Part shown: positions 55,344-64,000 of the stretch, in pieces
How the letters are laid out: the number at the start of each line of letters is the position of its first letter
How positions within the stretch are numbered: position 1 is the first letter of the stretch
From: Peribacillus kribbensis DSM 17871
Lineage (GTDB): Bacteria; Bacillota; Bacilli; Bacillales; DSM-1321
Reading direction: 5' to 3'
Length of the DNA: 64,000 nt
Assembly: GCF_000430765.1 (NCBI RefSeq)
Contig: NZ_AUMQ01000029.1
Coordinates: 150,145 to 214,144, forward strand
The notes under the pieces: model-generated
Seen by the model: only the letters and a program-made list of their open reading frames with translations
Told to the model about the DNA's origin: nothing
The model's database searches: none
Position numbers and translations under genes: made by a program

Positions 55344-56327
55344 TTAGTTTTTCTCGATCATCTTACGGATGGTGCTGCTGACTTCGTTCTGTACCATTTC
55401 GCGTGCCTGGCGGACCGCATTATAAATGGCATTGGCATCAGAGGAACCGTGCGCCTTTATAACAGGGGCCTTCAGACCGAAAAGTCCTGCACCTCCATAC
55501 TCCGAATAATCAAGCTTGGTTTTCAATTCCTTCAGCTGCGGCTTCAGAACAGCTGCCGCCAGCTTGCTCTTCATATTGCTTGTCAAAGCCTCTTTCATCA
55601 TTTTGAACATGCCGAGGGCCGTTCCTTCCAATGTCTTAAGGACCATATTTCCTGTAAACCCGTCTGTGACCACGACATCCGCAGCCCCGTCCAGAAGATC
55701 CCTTGCTTCCACATTGCCGATAAAGTGAATGCCGGCTTCTTTTAGCAGGCCGTAAGCCTCCTTGGTCAGTTCATTCCCCTTCTTTTCCTCGGTCCCAATA
55801 TTCAAAAGACCTACGCGGGGACTATGTATTCCCCGTACTTTTTCCGCGTACACTGAACCCATGTAAGCATACTGGACAATATGTTCTGCCTTTGCATCGG
55901 CATTGGCTCCTACATCCAGGAGGACAAATCCCTTGCCGTCTATGGTGGGCAGGGTCGGAGATAATGCGGGCCTTTCAATTCCTTCAATCCGGCCGACTAC
56001 AAATAGTCCAGCAGCCATAAGCGCCCCCGTATTGCCTGCAGAAATGCAGGCATCCGCAATCCCATCACTGACAGACTGTGCAGCCAGGACCATAGAAGAA
56101 TTTTTCTTTCTCCTGACAGCCCTGACAGGTTCATCTGTTGCCAGAATTTGTTCTTCTGTATGGACAATTTCAATTCGGTCGTGCTCCTCTAAATGCTCCC
56201 GGATCCTGGCTTTATCTCCATATAATACAACCGTAAGATCTGAAAAGGCTTTGACGGCCTTTACCGCCCCTCCAACCACTTCTTTAGGGGCATGATCTCC
56301 GCCCATAGCATCTATTGAAATTTTCAT
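55344..56327 (-). CDS. plsX: PlsX, phosphate acyltransferase
   Basis: A 327-residue peripheral membrane enzyme that turns acyl-ACP into acyl-phosphate for PlsY. Start [20 protein letters not shown], with [14 protein letters not shown] and [17 protein letters not shown]. It lies 4 nt after fapR and links fatty acid and phospholipid synthesis. The start is ATG 56327. Confidence 0.97.
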   Translation of the reverse strand: MKISIDAMGGDHAPKEVVGGAVKAVKAFSDLTVVLYGDKARIREHLEEHDRIEIVHTEEQILATDEPVRAVRRKKNSSMVLAAQSVSDGIADACISAGNTGALMAAGLFVVGRIEGIERPALSPTLPTIDGKGFVLLDVGANADAKAEHIVQYAYMGSVYAEKVRGIHSPRVGLLNIGTEEKKGNELTKEAYGLLKEAGIHFIGNVEARDLLDGAADVVVTDGFTGNMVLKTLEGTALGMFKMMKEALTSNMKSKLAAAVLKPQLKELKTKLDYSEYGGAGLFGLKAPVIKAHGSSDANAIYNAVRQAREMVQNEVSSTIRKMIEKN

Positions 56328-56331
56328 AGCA

Positions 56332-56907
56332 TTATACTTCCTTTTCGTCTATATTCGACCTGTACATTTCAAATTGGCCTTTGAAAACAAGCTCACCGCC
56401 GACCCAGCTGTCCACTTCCACAATCGTTCTTCCCGGAAGAGAACGGTTCTCGACCCGTGCTTTGGCAATTACCCGTTCACCTTCCTTTACCTGTCTGGTA
56501 AATTGGATGTTCGCTTTGGCCGTCAGCGCGAGCTCATCATTAATCACAGCAACGGCCAGAGAATTGGCCTGGGCAAACAGATGGTGGCCCCGGGCGATCC
56601 CGTTTCTCTTGAAGACATGCTCATGCTTCACATCAAAAATGGATATCGCATTCTTATCAAGCTCTATATCAATAATATCCCCAATTATCTCTTCAATCGG
56701 CAGCGCCTTGATTTCATCACTAAGATTCTTCTCTGCCACGCTCTTGATCCGTTCCCTCAGCTCAGGTATGGACAACTCAAGACGGTCCAGCCTTATCGTC
56801 TGGACACTCACCTCAAACCTCTCAGCCAGCTCTTCATCCGTTACAAATGGATTTTCTCCGATTGTCTCCAGCAAAAGCTGCTGGCGATCCTTTTTGCTCC
56901 GACGCAT
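56332..56907 (-). CDS. fapR: FapR, malonyl-CoA-responsive repressor of lipid genes
   Basis: A 191-residue repressor with an N-terminal helix-turn-helix ([20 protein letters not shown], about 20-39) and a C-terminal hot-dog domain that binds malonyl-CoA. It represses its own operon fapR-plsX-fabD-fabG; a matching operator overlaps the transcript start just upstream. The start is ATG 56907. Confidence 0.96.
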   Translation of the reverse strand: MRRSKKDRQQLLLETIGENPFVTDEELAERFEVSVQTIRLDRLELSIPELRERIKSVAEKNLSDEIKALPIEEIIGDIIDIELDKNAISIFDVKHEHVFKRNGIARGHHLFAQANSLAVAVINDELALTAKANIQFTRQVKEGERVIAKARVENRSLPGRTIVEVDSWVGGELVFKGQFEMYRSNIDEKEV

Positions 56908-56930
56908 TTAGACTTTCACCATCCGAACTA

Positions 56931-56948
56931 TTATGACTAGGTACTAAT
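56931..56948. promoter_or_regulatory. FapR operator
   Basis: Minus-strand ATTAGTACCTAGTCATAA matches the FapR consensus half (TTAGTACCTG-type) with an imperfect second half. It sits between the -10 and the fapR start, where binding would block transcription. Confidence 0.75.
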
Positions 56949-56951
56949 AGT

Positions 56952-56981
56952 AGTATATATAGACCCCCGGAAAAATGTCAA
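56952..56981 (-). promoter_or_regulatory. SigA-type promoter of fapR-plsX-fabD-fabG
   Basis: Minus-strand perfect TTGACA (56981-56976), an 18-bp spacer and TATACT (56957-56952), immediately followed by the FapR operator. Confidence 0.75.
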
Positions 56982-57116
56982 TTTAAAGCGTCAATGCGGT
57001 CCTTTCCAGCTCATCATTTGGCTTATATAATAAATCCGCAACAAAATCCCTGCCTATATTTTATCGTGTATAAACACGAAAAATCCGCATGTCCTGATCT
57101 TCATAGAGCAAAGCAA

Positions 57117-57150
57117 AGCCGGGCTGCGTGTTTTGCCAGCCCGGCTTCTT
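57117..57150 (-). terminator. Terminator after recG
   Basis: AGCCGGGCTG and CAGCCCGGCT form a 10-bp GC-rich stem with a 10-base loop. The following TTGCTTTG is a modest T-rich tail. It is 10 nt past recG. Confidence 0.8.
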
Positions 57151-57156
57151 TGGTTC

Positions 57157-59205
57157 TCAATCGAATTTCTCTCCCGACAGGACCCCTGACTCTTTCAAAT
57201 GGTTCCTAAGCGGTGCATATTCGGGATCTTTCCAAAAAACATCTGAATTTACAAGGGCTGCCGCATCGCTGCGGGCAACCTCGAGCGCCCTGTAATCATG
57301 GACCATGTCCGCCATTTTGAATTCGGGCACTCCGCTTTGTTTTTTCCCGAAGAAGTCACCCGGCCCCCTCAATTCAAGGTCTTTTTCCGAAAGAACAAAG
57401 CCGTCATTGGTCTCGCTCATAATTTTCATTCTTTCTTTTCCAACTTCATTCTTAGGGTCCGCAATCAGCACACAATACGATTGATCACTTCCCCGGCCGA
57501 CCCTTCCCCTCAGCTGATGGAGCTGGGACAAACCGAACCGCTCTGCATCATAGATGACCATTACCGTGGCATTAGGGACATTGACTCCTACTTCCACCAC
57601 CGTGGTGGAAACGAGGACCTGGATGTCGTTTGTACTGAAGCTCCTCATCACTTCTTCTTTTTCAGCAGCAGGCAGCTTCCCGTGCATAAGACCTACATGG
57701 AAGCGGCCCTGAAAATATTGGGTCAGGGTTCCGTGGACGTCCAGAGCATTCTGCAGATCCAGCTTTTCCGACTCTTCGATAAGAGGACAGATCACGTAGG
57801 CCTGGCGTCCCTGCCGCAGCTCTTTTCCCACGAATCCCAATACTCGGTCGAGGGTATCATGCTTTGTCCAGTACGTTTCGATTTTCTTCCGGCCAGCAGG
57901 CATTTCATCAATGATGGAAACATCCATTTCTCCAAAGGCAGTAATGGCAAGGGTCCTTGGTATCGGGGTCGCAGTCATGAATAAAACGTCAGGGCTGGCA
58001 CCTTTTTCACGGAGGACCCTTCTTTGTTCTACTCCGAATCTATGCTGTTCATCGGTAATGACCAGGCCAAGACTTTGGAAATTCACTTCATCCTGAATCA
58101 GTGCATGTGTTCCGATCAATATATCTATCTGCCCTGCTTCGAGCAGCCCTAATATTTCCCTCCGCTTTTTCCCTTTAATGGAGCTCGTTAAAAGCGCTGT
58201 GCGGATTCCATGGGGCTCCATCATCCCCTCCAGAGACTTTGCATGCTGTTCTGCAAGGATTTCCGTCGGCACCATAAGGGCTCCCTGGAAACCAGCGCTG
58301 TTGGCAGCGAAAAGCGCGATCGCCGAAACGACGGTTTTGCCGGAGCCTACATCTCCCTGCAGGAGGCGGTTCATTCTATACGGAGACTTTAAATCTGTCA
58401 GGATTTCATTCACGACTCTTTTTTGTGCATCCGTAAGCGGAAAAGGAAGGCTGTCTATAAAGCCCTTCAACTTCCCAATGTCATACTTTTGTTTGAGGCC
58501 TTTTGACTGTTCCCTTTGAACCTTGCGGATTGCCTGCATTTTGAGCTGGAATAAAAGGAATTCTTCATAAACGATCCGTCTCCTGGAATGACGGAGGTCC
58601 CTTTCATCCGCTGGAAAATGAAGGGCACGCAAGGCATCCCTCCTGTGCAGGAGTTTGTAATCCCTGATAAGATTCTCGGGCAGAATTTCCTTGATGTCCT
58701 GGCCAAACTCTTTAAAGGCAGCGGCCAAATACCTTCTAAGCCCCTTTACCGTAACATCCCCTTTTACAGCATACACCGGCTCGAACTGGCTGTCCCTTTG
58801 CTGCTGCCCGGTCTGGTAGCTGGAAACCGTTATGGTCTGTCTGTGCTTATCCCATTTTCCCGTTACAGTCACCGGCTGGCTGATCGCCAGATTTTTCTTT
58901 AAATACGGCTGATTAAAAAATACACAGGTGATGAGATATCTCCCTACTAACAGGCGGATCGTCAGCTTGGATTTTTTACGCCCGTAATAAACAAGAGAAG
59001 GCTCACTGTGAATGACTCCTTCCACAGTGACCCTCTCGTCATGCTGCACTTCGGCCAGGTCCCTCAGACGGTAATCCTCATACCGATAAGGGAAATGCAG
59101 AAAGAGATCCATCACATTATTGATATTCATCTCGTTCAGAGCACGGGCTGTTTCTTCTCCTATCCCTTTTACCGTGGTGATGGGAAGTTGATGTAAGTCG
59201 TTCAC
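57157..59205 (-). CDS. recG: RecG, branched-DNA helicase
   Basis: A 682-residue helicase that regresses stalled forks and processes Holliday junctions. N-terminal wedge/OB domain to about 250 (HDERVTVEGVIHSEPSLVYY by pattern). Helicase motif I is LLQGDVGSGKTVVSAIALF, II is DEQHRFGVEQR, and III is MTATPIPRTLAITAFGE. The C-terminal motif VI is HQLRGRVGRGSDQSYC. GTG 59205 shares one base with the sdaAA stop. Confidence 0.98.
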   Translation of the reverse strand: MNDLHQLPITTVKGIGEETARALNEMNINNVMDLFLHFPYRYEDYRLRDLAEVQHDERVTVEGVIHSEPSLVYYGRKKSKLTIRLLVGRYLITCVFFNQPYLKKNLAISQPVTVTGKWDKHRQTITVSSYQTGQQQRDSQFEPVYAVKGDVTVKGLRRYLAAAFKEFGQDIKEILPENLIRDYKLLHRRDALRALHFPADERDLRHSRRRIVYEEFLLFQLKMQAIRKVQREQSKGLKQKYDIGKLKGFIDSLPFPLTDAQKRVVNEILTDLKSPYRMNRLLQGDVGSGKTVVSAIALFAANSAGFQGALMVPTEILAEQHAKSLEGMMEPHGIRTALLTSSIKGKKRREILGLLEAGQIDILIGTHALIQDEVNFQSLGLVITDEQHRFGVEQRRVLREKGASPDVLFMTATPIPRTLAITAFGEMDVSIIDEMPAGRKKIETYWTKHDTLDRVLGFVGKELRQGRQAYVICPLIEESEKLDLQNALDVHGTLTQYFQGRFHVGLMHGKLPAAEKEEVMRSFSTNDIQVLVSTTVVEVGVNVPNATVMVIYDAERFGLSQLHQLRGRVGRGSDQSYCVLIADPKNEVGKERMKIMSETNDGFVLSEKDLELRGPGDFFGKKQSGVPEFKMADMVHDYRALEVARSDAAALVNSDVFWKDPEYAPLRNHLKESGVLSGEKFD

Positions 59206-60092
59206 TATTTCTTTGATTCTAGCGATATACCGAAGATTTTGGCCTCAAGCTCTCTTCCGGTCGGTGTAGCCGCTAGACCTCCCTGGGCAGTCTCCCGCAG
59301 ACCCACCGGCATGGTAAGGCCAATTTTATACATCGCATCGATGACCTCATCGCAGGGAATTCTGCTTGTTATACCGGCAAGCGCCATGTCTGCCGCCACC
59401 ATGGCATTAGCAGCCCCCATGGCATTTCTTTTCACACATGGAACCTCAACCAGCCCGGCAACAGGATCACATACCAGCCCGAGCATATTCTTTAATGTGA
59501 TCGCCATTGCTTCAGCACTCTGAGAAGGGGTTCCGCCCGCCATTTCAACGATGGCTGCGGCCGCCATCCCAGCAGCTGAACCCACTTCAGCCTGGCAGCC
59601 TCCCGCCGCGCCTGAAATGGAAGCATTATTGGCTACCACAAAACCAAATGCACCTGCAGCAAATAAAAATTCGATCATTTGTTCACGTGTCGGGTTCAGC
59701 TTGTTTTTCACCGCAAAAAGAGTCCCGGGCACCACACCTGCAGAGCCTGCTGTGGGGGTCGCACAGATGGTCCCCATTGCCGCGTTTACTTCATTCGTCG
59801 CAACCGCCTTGCTGACTGCATCCAGAATGATTTCCCCTGAGAGAAAATTGCCCTTTTTTATATACTCCTGAAGAAGGACCGCATCCCCGCCGGTAAGTCC
59901 CGAGTGGGAGCGGACTCCCTTTAGGCCCCTCTCCACCGCTTTTTCCATGACTTCAAGATTTTTGTCCATCTGATTCAAGACCTGTTCGAGCGTTCTGCCA
60001 GTTACCGCTATTTCCTGCTCGATCATGACTTGAGAAATCTTTTTCCCCTGGCTTTCTGCCAATTCTACTAATTCAGCTACATTTCTGAACAA
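59205..60092 (-). CDS. sdaAA: SdaAA, L-serine dehydratase alpha subunit
   Basis: A 295-residue iron-sulfur subunit that converts serine to pyruvate with SdaAB. The motif ATPTAGSAGVVPG and cysteines in GGCQAEVGSAAGMAAAA, VCDPVAGLVEVPCVKRNAMG are those that hold the 4Fe-4S cluster. TTG 60092 has AGGGGGGATTC upstream. It is 16 nt after sdaAB and overlaps recG by 1 nt. Confidence 0.95.
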   Translation of the reverse strand: MFRNVAELVELAESQGKKISQVMIEQEIAVTGRTLEQVLNQMDKNLEVMEKAVERGLKGVRSHSGLTGGDAVLLQEYIKKGNFLSGEIILDAVSKAVATNEVNAAMGTICATPTAGSAGVVPGTLFAVKNKLNPTREQMIEFLFAAGAFGFVVANNASISGAAGGCQAEVGSAAGMAAAAIVEMAGGTPSQSAEAMAITLKNMLGLVCDPVAGLVEVPCVKRNAMGAANAMVAADMALAGITSRIPCDEVIDAMYKIGLTMPVGLRETAQGGLAATPTGRELEAKIFGISLESKK

Positions 60093-60108
60093 AAGAATCC
60101 CCCCTGCC

Positions 60109-60771
60109 TTACTCTACAATTTTTGTAACCTTTGTTATATTAGGAAGTGCTGTCAATTCTTCAAGCACTGCATCATCTATGTTCTGATCCACTTCAATGG
60201 TCATGAGCGCCATTTGTCCAACTTCTTTTCGCGATACATCCATATGGCCGATATTGATTTGGTGCTTGGTTAGCACATTTGCAACGGCCGCAATGGCCCC
60301 ATAGCGGTCATCATGGACCACAAGAATCGCAGGATGGTGGCCCGATAGCCTTAATTCAAAGCCATTAAGCTCGGTAATCTCCACCTTGCCGCCGCCTATG
60401 GATATCCCCACAAGTTCAAGCTCCCCGATTTCATCCCCGATCCGGACCCTTGCCGTATTGGGGTGATCTGTGATGGCATCTTCCTCGATAAAAGCGATCT
60501 TTATTCCCTTTTCTTCCGCAATGTCAAGGGACTGAATAATCCTTTCATCATCAGTATCAAAATCCAGAAGGCCGCCTGCGATGGCTACATCCGTCCCGTG
60601 ACCTTTATAAGTTTTGGCAAATGATCCATAAAACGAAATTTCTGCCCATTTAGGTTCTCTATTAAATAAACTTCTTGCCATCCGGCCAATCCTGGCCGCT
60701 CCCGCCGTATGAGAACTTGATGGCCCAATCATAACTGGTCCAATTATATCAAAAATACTTTTATACTTCAT
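60109..60771 (-). CDS. sdaAB: SdaAB, L-serine dehydratase beta subunit
   Basis: A 220-residue subunit. N-terminal SDH-beta domain (SIFDIIGPVMIGPSSSHTAG; HGTDVAIAGGLLDFDTDD) and C-terminal ACT domain (about 148-218, ILVVHDDRYGAIAAVANVL). I chose ATG 60771 (MKYKSIFD), which gives the B. subtilis length; AAGGGGG is 12 nt upstream, a little far. The frame is open to 60921 but upstream residues are not conserved. Confidence 0.95.
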   Translation of the reverse strand: MKYKSIFDIIGPVMIGPSSSHTAGAARIGRMARSLFNREPKWAEISFYGSFAKTYKGHGTDVAIAGGLLDFDTDDERIIQSLDIAEEKGIKIAFIEEDAITDHPNTARVRIGDEIGELELVGISIGGGKVEITELNGFELRLSGHHPAILVVHDDRYGAIAAVANVLTKHQINIGHMDVSRKEVGQMALMTIEVDQNIDDAVLEELTALPNITKVTKIVE

Positions 60772-61026
60772 AAGGTAATGCATCCCCCTTGAAAAGGATT
60801 GATAATGTATGGCTGCCGATTCAAATGTAAGGGCTTTCATATATTTACACTCATAGAATCTAAAGCCTTGCCAGTACGCTGCCCAATTAGTATGGCACAA
60901 ACAGCATAACGAATTTTCCACCGTTTGAAAAGGTTTTTCTCAAATACTTCTATTCGATGCACTTAATCTGCGATTCTAGTAAAATTCTCTGAAACGTTTA
61001 AGGCAGGATTCCATCTTAGTACCGCA
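60772..61026. other. fakA-sdaAB intergenic region
   Basis: About 255 bases that must hold the sdaAB promoter. Several AT-rich -10-like runs occur but none pairs with a good -35. No gene is credible here. Confidence 0.35.
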
Positions 61027-61059
61027 TAAAAAAAGGGCCGGCACTTATGCCAGGCCCTA
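61027..61059 (-). terminator. Terminator after fakA
   Basis: On the minus strand AGGGCC and GGCCCT pair, then after a bulged T a GGC/GCC pair around ATAAGT, followed by TTTTTTT. It is 6 nt past the fakA stop. Confidence 0.9.
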
Positions 61060-61065
61060 AAATTC

Positions 61066-62745
61066 TTACTCAATGGAGAAGATGAAAGAATACAGGGGCT
61101 GCTTGCCATTATGGACTTCCACTTCTGCGTCCTCGAACTTTTCCTCACAATATGCGGTTAGTTCAGCAACTTCCTCTTCGGACGTTTCTTCCCCATAAAT
61201 GATGGTCAGTATCTCTGAATCTTCATCCATCATGGAGCCCAAAAGGTCTTTGGCCGCCTGGACTTTATCGGTATGTTTCACGGTGATCTTTCCTTCTTCG
61301 ATCCCCATGAAATCTCCGGTCTCAATCGTCAGACCTTCTATATGTGTATCGCGCACCGCATATGTGATCTGCCCGGTTTTTACGTGACCGATAGCTTCAG
61401 CCATATTGGCTTCATTTTCTTCAGGAGATAGGGACGGATTAAAAGAAAGCAATGCGGAAATACCCTGAGGAACTGTTTTTGCAGGAATAACGATGACGTT
61501 TTCCTCGACTACCTCTGCTGCCTGCTGTGCTGCCATAATGATATTTTTATTATTTGGAAGGATGATGACAGTCTCGGCATTGGCATCCTTTATAGCTGCC
61601 ACGATATCCTCCGTGCTTGGATTCATCGTCTGACCGCCTTCAATGACAGATCTTGCTCCTATTGAGGTAAACATATCCCGTATTCCTGCACCCATCGCAA
61701 TCGCGACTACTCCAAACGCTTCCTTCTTTGGTGCTTCTGTTTTTTCTACATGAAGAGGTGTATGGGTTTCACCGATTATCGCTTCATGCTGCTGTCGCAT
61801 GTTATCTATTTTGATTTTAATCAGGCTGCCGAATTTCTGGCCATAATTCAGGCATTCACCCGGCTGCTCGGAGTGAATGTGGACCTTCACAATTTCATCA
61901 TCTGACACGACCAATAAAGAGTCGCCATAATGGCTTAAATGCTCCCTGAATTCTTCTTCAGAAAATGGAGAATCCGCAAGCTTGTCCTCTTCAAATTTCA
62001 CCATGAATTCCGTACAATACCCAAAGGTAATGTCTTCTGTGCTGATATGTCCCTGAACGGATTTATGGTGCTCAGCATTAACCATCTCATCCATGGTCGG
62101 ATGGCTTGCAGGTGTATTCGGCAGGTCTTCCCCTTTTAATTCTGCAAGGAATCCTTCATAAACAAAAACGAGCCCCTGCCCGCCGCTGTCTACGACGCCA
62201 ACTTCCTTCAATACCGGAAGGAGTTCTGGAGTTCGATTTAAAGAAGCTTTCGCTTCCCTGATCGTATCCTCCATGACCTTAAGGATATCTTCATTCTGCT
62301 TTGCTGACTGCACGGCACCTTTTGCTGCATCTTTAGCCACCGTCAAAATCGTTCCTTCAACTGGCTTCATAACAGCCTTGTACGCTGTCCCGACACCCGC
62401 CTCCAGTGCATTCGCAAACTCTTCACTATTGATCAGCGCTTTATTTTCAATAGACTTGGCAAAACCTCTGAAAAGCTGGGAAAGTATGACACCGGAGTTC
62501 CCGCGCGCTCCCATCAGCAATCCCTTGGCAAGTGAATTCCCGACCTTGCCAATGTGCTCCTGAACATTGTTCTTTACTTCTTTTGCCCCTGAGGTCATGG
62601 AAAGATTCATATTTGTCCCAGTGTCCCCGTCAGGCACAGGAAAAACGTTCAATGCGTCTACGTATTTCGCATTGGCCGACAGGCTGTTGGCACCCTTTAC
62701 AATCATTTCGGCAAAACGTTTTCCATCTAAGCTAGTAATTGACAC
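61066..62745 (-). CDS. fakA: FakA (YloV), fatty acid kinase ATP-binding subunit
   Basis: A 559-residue Dak2-domain kinase. The N-terminal nucleotide domain reads NVFPVPDGDTGTNMNLSMTS (about 31-50) and ARGNSGVILSQLFRGF. A central domain and a DegV-like C-terminal domain (from about 330) follow. FakA with a FakB fatty-acid carrier phosphorylates exogenous fatty acids, giving acyl-phosphate, the same intermediate PlsX makes. GTG 62745 has AAGGAGG upstream. No fakB is in the window. Confidence 0.93.
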   Translation of the reverse strand: MSITSLDGKRFAEMIVKGANSLSANAKYVDALNVFPVPDGDTGTNMNLSMTSGAKEVKNNVQEHIGKVGNSLAKGLLMGARGNSGVILSQLFRGFAKSIENKALINSEEFANALEAGVGTAYKAVMKPVEGTILTVAKDAAKGAVQSAKQNEDILKVMEDTIREAKASLNRTPELLPVLKEVGVVDSGGQGLVFVYEGFLAELKGEDLPNTPASHPTMDEMVNAEHHKSVQGHISTEDITFGYCTEFMVKFEEDKLADSPFSEEEFREHLSHYGDSLLVVSDDEIVKVHIHSEQPGECLNYGQKFGSLIKIKIDNMRQQHEAIIGETHTPLHVEKTEAPKKEAFGVVAIAMGAGIRDMFTSIGARSVIEGGQTMNPSTEDIVAAIKDANAETVIILPNNKNIIMAAQQAAEVVEENVIVIPAKTVPQGISALLSFNPSLSPEENEANMAEAIGHVKTGQITYAVRDTHIEGLTIETGDFMGIEEGKITVKHTDKVQAAKDLLGSMMDEDSEILTIIYGEETSEEEVAELTAYCEEKFEDAEVEVHNGKQPLYSFIFSIE

Positions 62746-62760
62746 AAATTTTCCTCCTTA

Positions 62761-63123
62761 TTAAGGGTTCGTTACACGAACTCCCTGCACAAATATATTT
62801 ACGGAATCCACTTCCAATCCCATCGTCTTGTCCAGGGTATACTTCACTTTCGATTGAACATTATGCGCGATCTCAGATATCTTCGTTCCATAGCTTACAA
62901 TTATGTACATGTCAATATGGACCTGTTCGCTATCCTGGCGGACGATGACCCCTTTAGAAAAGTTCTCTCTGCGGAGAATTTCAGCAATCCCGTCTTTTAA
63001 TTGTTTTTTGGAAGCCATCCCCACAATGCCATAGCAATCAATCGCTGCACCGCCTGCAATAGTGGCAATCACATCATTGGATATATCAATCTGCCCGTAT
63101 TTCGTATTCAACTCAATGGACAT
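62761..63123 (-). CDS. yloU: YloU, Asp23-family (DUF322) protein
   Basis: A 120-residue Asp23-family protein: ISNDVIATIAGGAAIDCYGI and a conserved VDMYIIV-like strand (VHIDMYIIVSYGTKISEI). No signal peptide or membrane helix. In many Firmicutes it precedes fakA, 15 nt here, and may be part of the same lipid or envelope function; its biochemistry is not known. The start is ATG 63123. Confidence 0.93.
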   Translation of the reverse strand: MSIELNTKYGQIDISNDVIATIAGGAAIDCYGIVGMASKKQLKDGIAEILRRENFSKGVIVRQDSEQVHIDMYIIVSYGTKISEIAHNVQSKVKYTLDKTMGLEVDSVNIFVQGVRVTNP

Positions 63124-63574
<451 letters not shown>

Positions 63575-63580
63575 TGCTGA

Positions 63581-63610
63581 CGGCATCCTAAAAGGGTGCC
63601 TTTTTATTTT
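63581..63610 (+). terminator. Terminator after rpmB
   Basis: GGCATCC and GGGTGCC pair (with one G-U) around TAAAA, followed by TTTTTATTTT. It is 7 nt past the rpmB stop and directly before repeat copy C. Confidence 0.9.
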
Positions 63611-63804
63611 GAAAGCGGAAAGCGGTACCTGCTGAATAAATCTTTTGTGTATGCTATTGTCTCTATATACTTATCGCATACTTAAAAACTAATTTGCAGG
63701 CAGCCATCCGACTAGCATAAGACGAAGCGCCCATGGGAAGTGTTCCTTCTTCCCATGGGCGCTTTGGCTTATGACGGGAGGATGGCAGTTCGCAGCTGGA
63801 CAAC
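63611..63804 (+). repeat. Structured repeat R2, copy C
   Basis: A 194-bp copy starting GAAAGCGGAAAGCGGTACCTG and ending CAGTTCGCAGCTGGACAAC. It has the clearest fold: GCCATCC (63703-63709) with GGATGGC (63780-63786), CATAAG (63716-63721) with CTTATG (63768-63773), and a perfect 16-bp apical stem (63725-63740 with 63749-63764) with an 8-base loop. The outer stem differs in sequence from copies A and D but keeps pairing. Confidence 0.85.
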
Positions 63805-64000
63805 TAGAAAAGCGGAGAACGGTGCCTCCTGAACAATCTCTTTATGTAAATAAATATTTCCACATACTATTCGCATAACTATAACCTATTTAGCAGGCAG
63901 AGACCCGACAAGCATAAGACGAGCCGGATGTGGGAAGCGCTTTTCTTCTCATAGCCGGCTTGGATTATGACTCGAGGGTCTCAGTTCGCAGCTGGACAAC
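63805..64000 (+). repeat. Structured repeat R2, copy D (tandem with C)
   Basis: A 196-bp copy directly after C: TAGAAAAGCGGAGAACGGTG to CTCAGTTCGCAGCTGGACAAC. Pairs are GAGACCC (63900-63906) with GGGTCTC (63976-63982), and AGCCGG with CCGGCT closing an apical hairpin TGTGGGAAG/CTTCTCATA with G-U pairs. It ends exactly at the window edge, with the same last bases as copy C; more copies may follow. Confidence 0.8.

Noticed and set aside
60772..60921. N-terminal extension of SdaAB by 50 residues
   Set aside because: The extra residues are not conserved, and the shorter start gives the exact family length.

Overview
The window is a low-GC Firmicute chromosome segment, almost certainly Bacillaceae. 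Gene content and order match the Bacillus subtilis rpmB-to-cheB region read backwards, and protein similarity is close throughout. Evidence includes CodY, FapR, KhpA/YlqC, YlqD, YlxM, YloU/FakA, a full fla/che operon, strong AGGAGG-type ribosome binding sites, many TTG/GTG starts and SigA promoters with 17-bp spacers. I cannot name the species; intergenic repeats and a mur cluster point to a soil Bacillus sensu lato such as Cytobacillus/Mesobacillus (inference). Only rpmB is on the plus strand.

Layout in transcription order (high to low coordinates): (1) 62.8-59.2 kb: yloU-fakA, sdaAB-sdaAA, recG. (2) 57-53.3 kb: fatty acid/phospholipid operon fapR-plsX-fabD-fabG, with acpP, behind a promoter overlapped by a FapR operator. 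(3) 53-45.4 kb: rnc-smc-ftsY, ylxM-ffh, rpsP-khpA (RNA processing, chromosome condensation, SRP targeting, ribosome). (4) 45.1-42.9 kb: ylqD-rimM-trmD, then rplS behind its own promoter and an L19 leader. (5) 42.5-38.1 kb: lepB, rbgA, rnhB, ylqG, ylqH. (6) 38.0-33.0 kb: an N-acetylmuramic acid (MurNAc) recycling cluster murR, murQ-murP, mupG, sitting between ylqH and sucC, which are neighbours in B. subtilis. (7) 32.8-21.8 kb: sucC-sucD, dprA, topA, trmFO, xerC, hslV, hslU, codY. (8) 21.5-1 kb: the 26-gene part of the fla/che operon, flgB to the first 84 codons of cheB.

How genes work together: the fla/che block builds the MS ring, C ring, rod/hook and export gate, ending with placement (FlhF/FlhG) and chemotaxis (CheY, CheB). 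CodY, just upstream, is a known repressor of that operon in B. subtilis. The FapR block links malonyl-CoA supply to acyl-ACP synthesis. The mur block takes up MurNAc (MurP), splits MurNAc-6P (MurQ), hydrolyses phosphorylated disaccharide (MupG) and is probably controlled by MurR at two similar palindromes before murQ.

The least conventional content is intergenic: a family of about 170-196-bp repeats with four copies (34.2, 42.6 and two in tandem at 63.6-64.0 kb). Copies show compensatory base changes in predicted stems, and one copy splits a second, palindromic repeat. Other points for attention are the YlqG/YlqH pair (FliK-like plus free FlhB C-terminal domain), a nine-C tract in flhF, and a TIGR02530-type gene between flgD and flgE.
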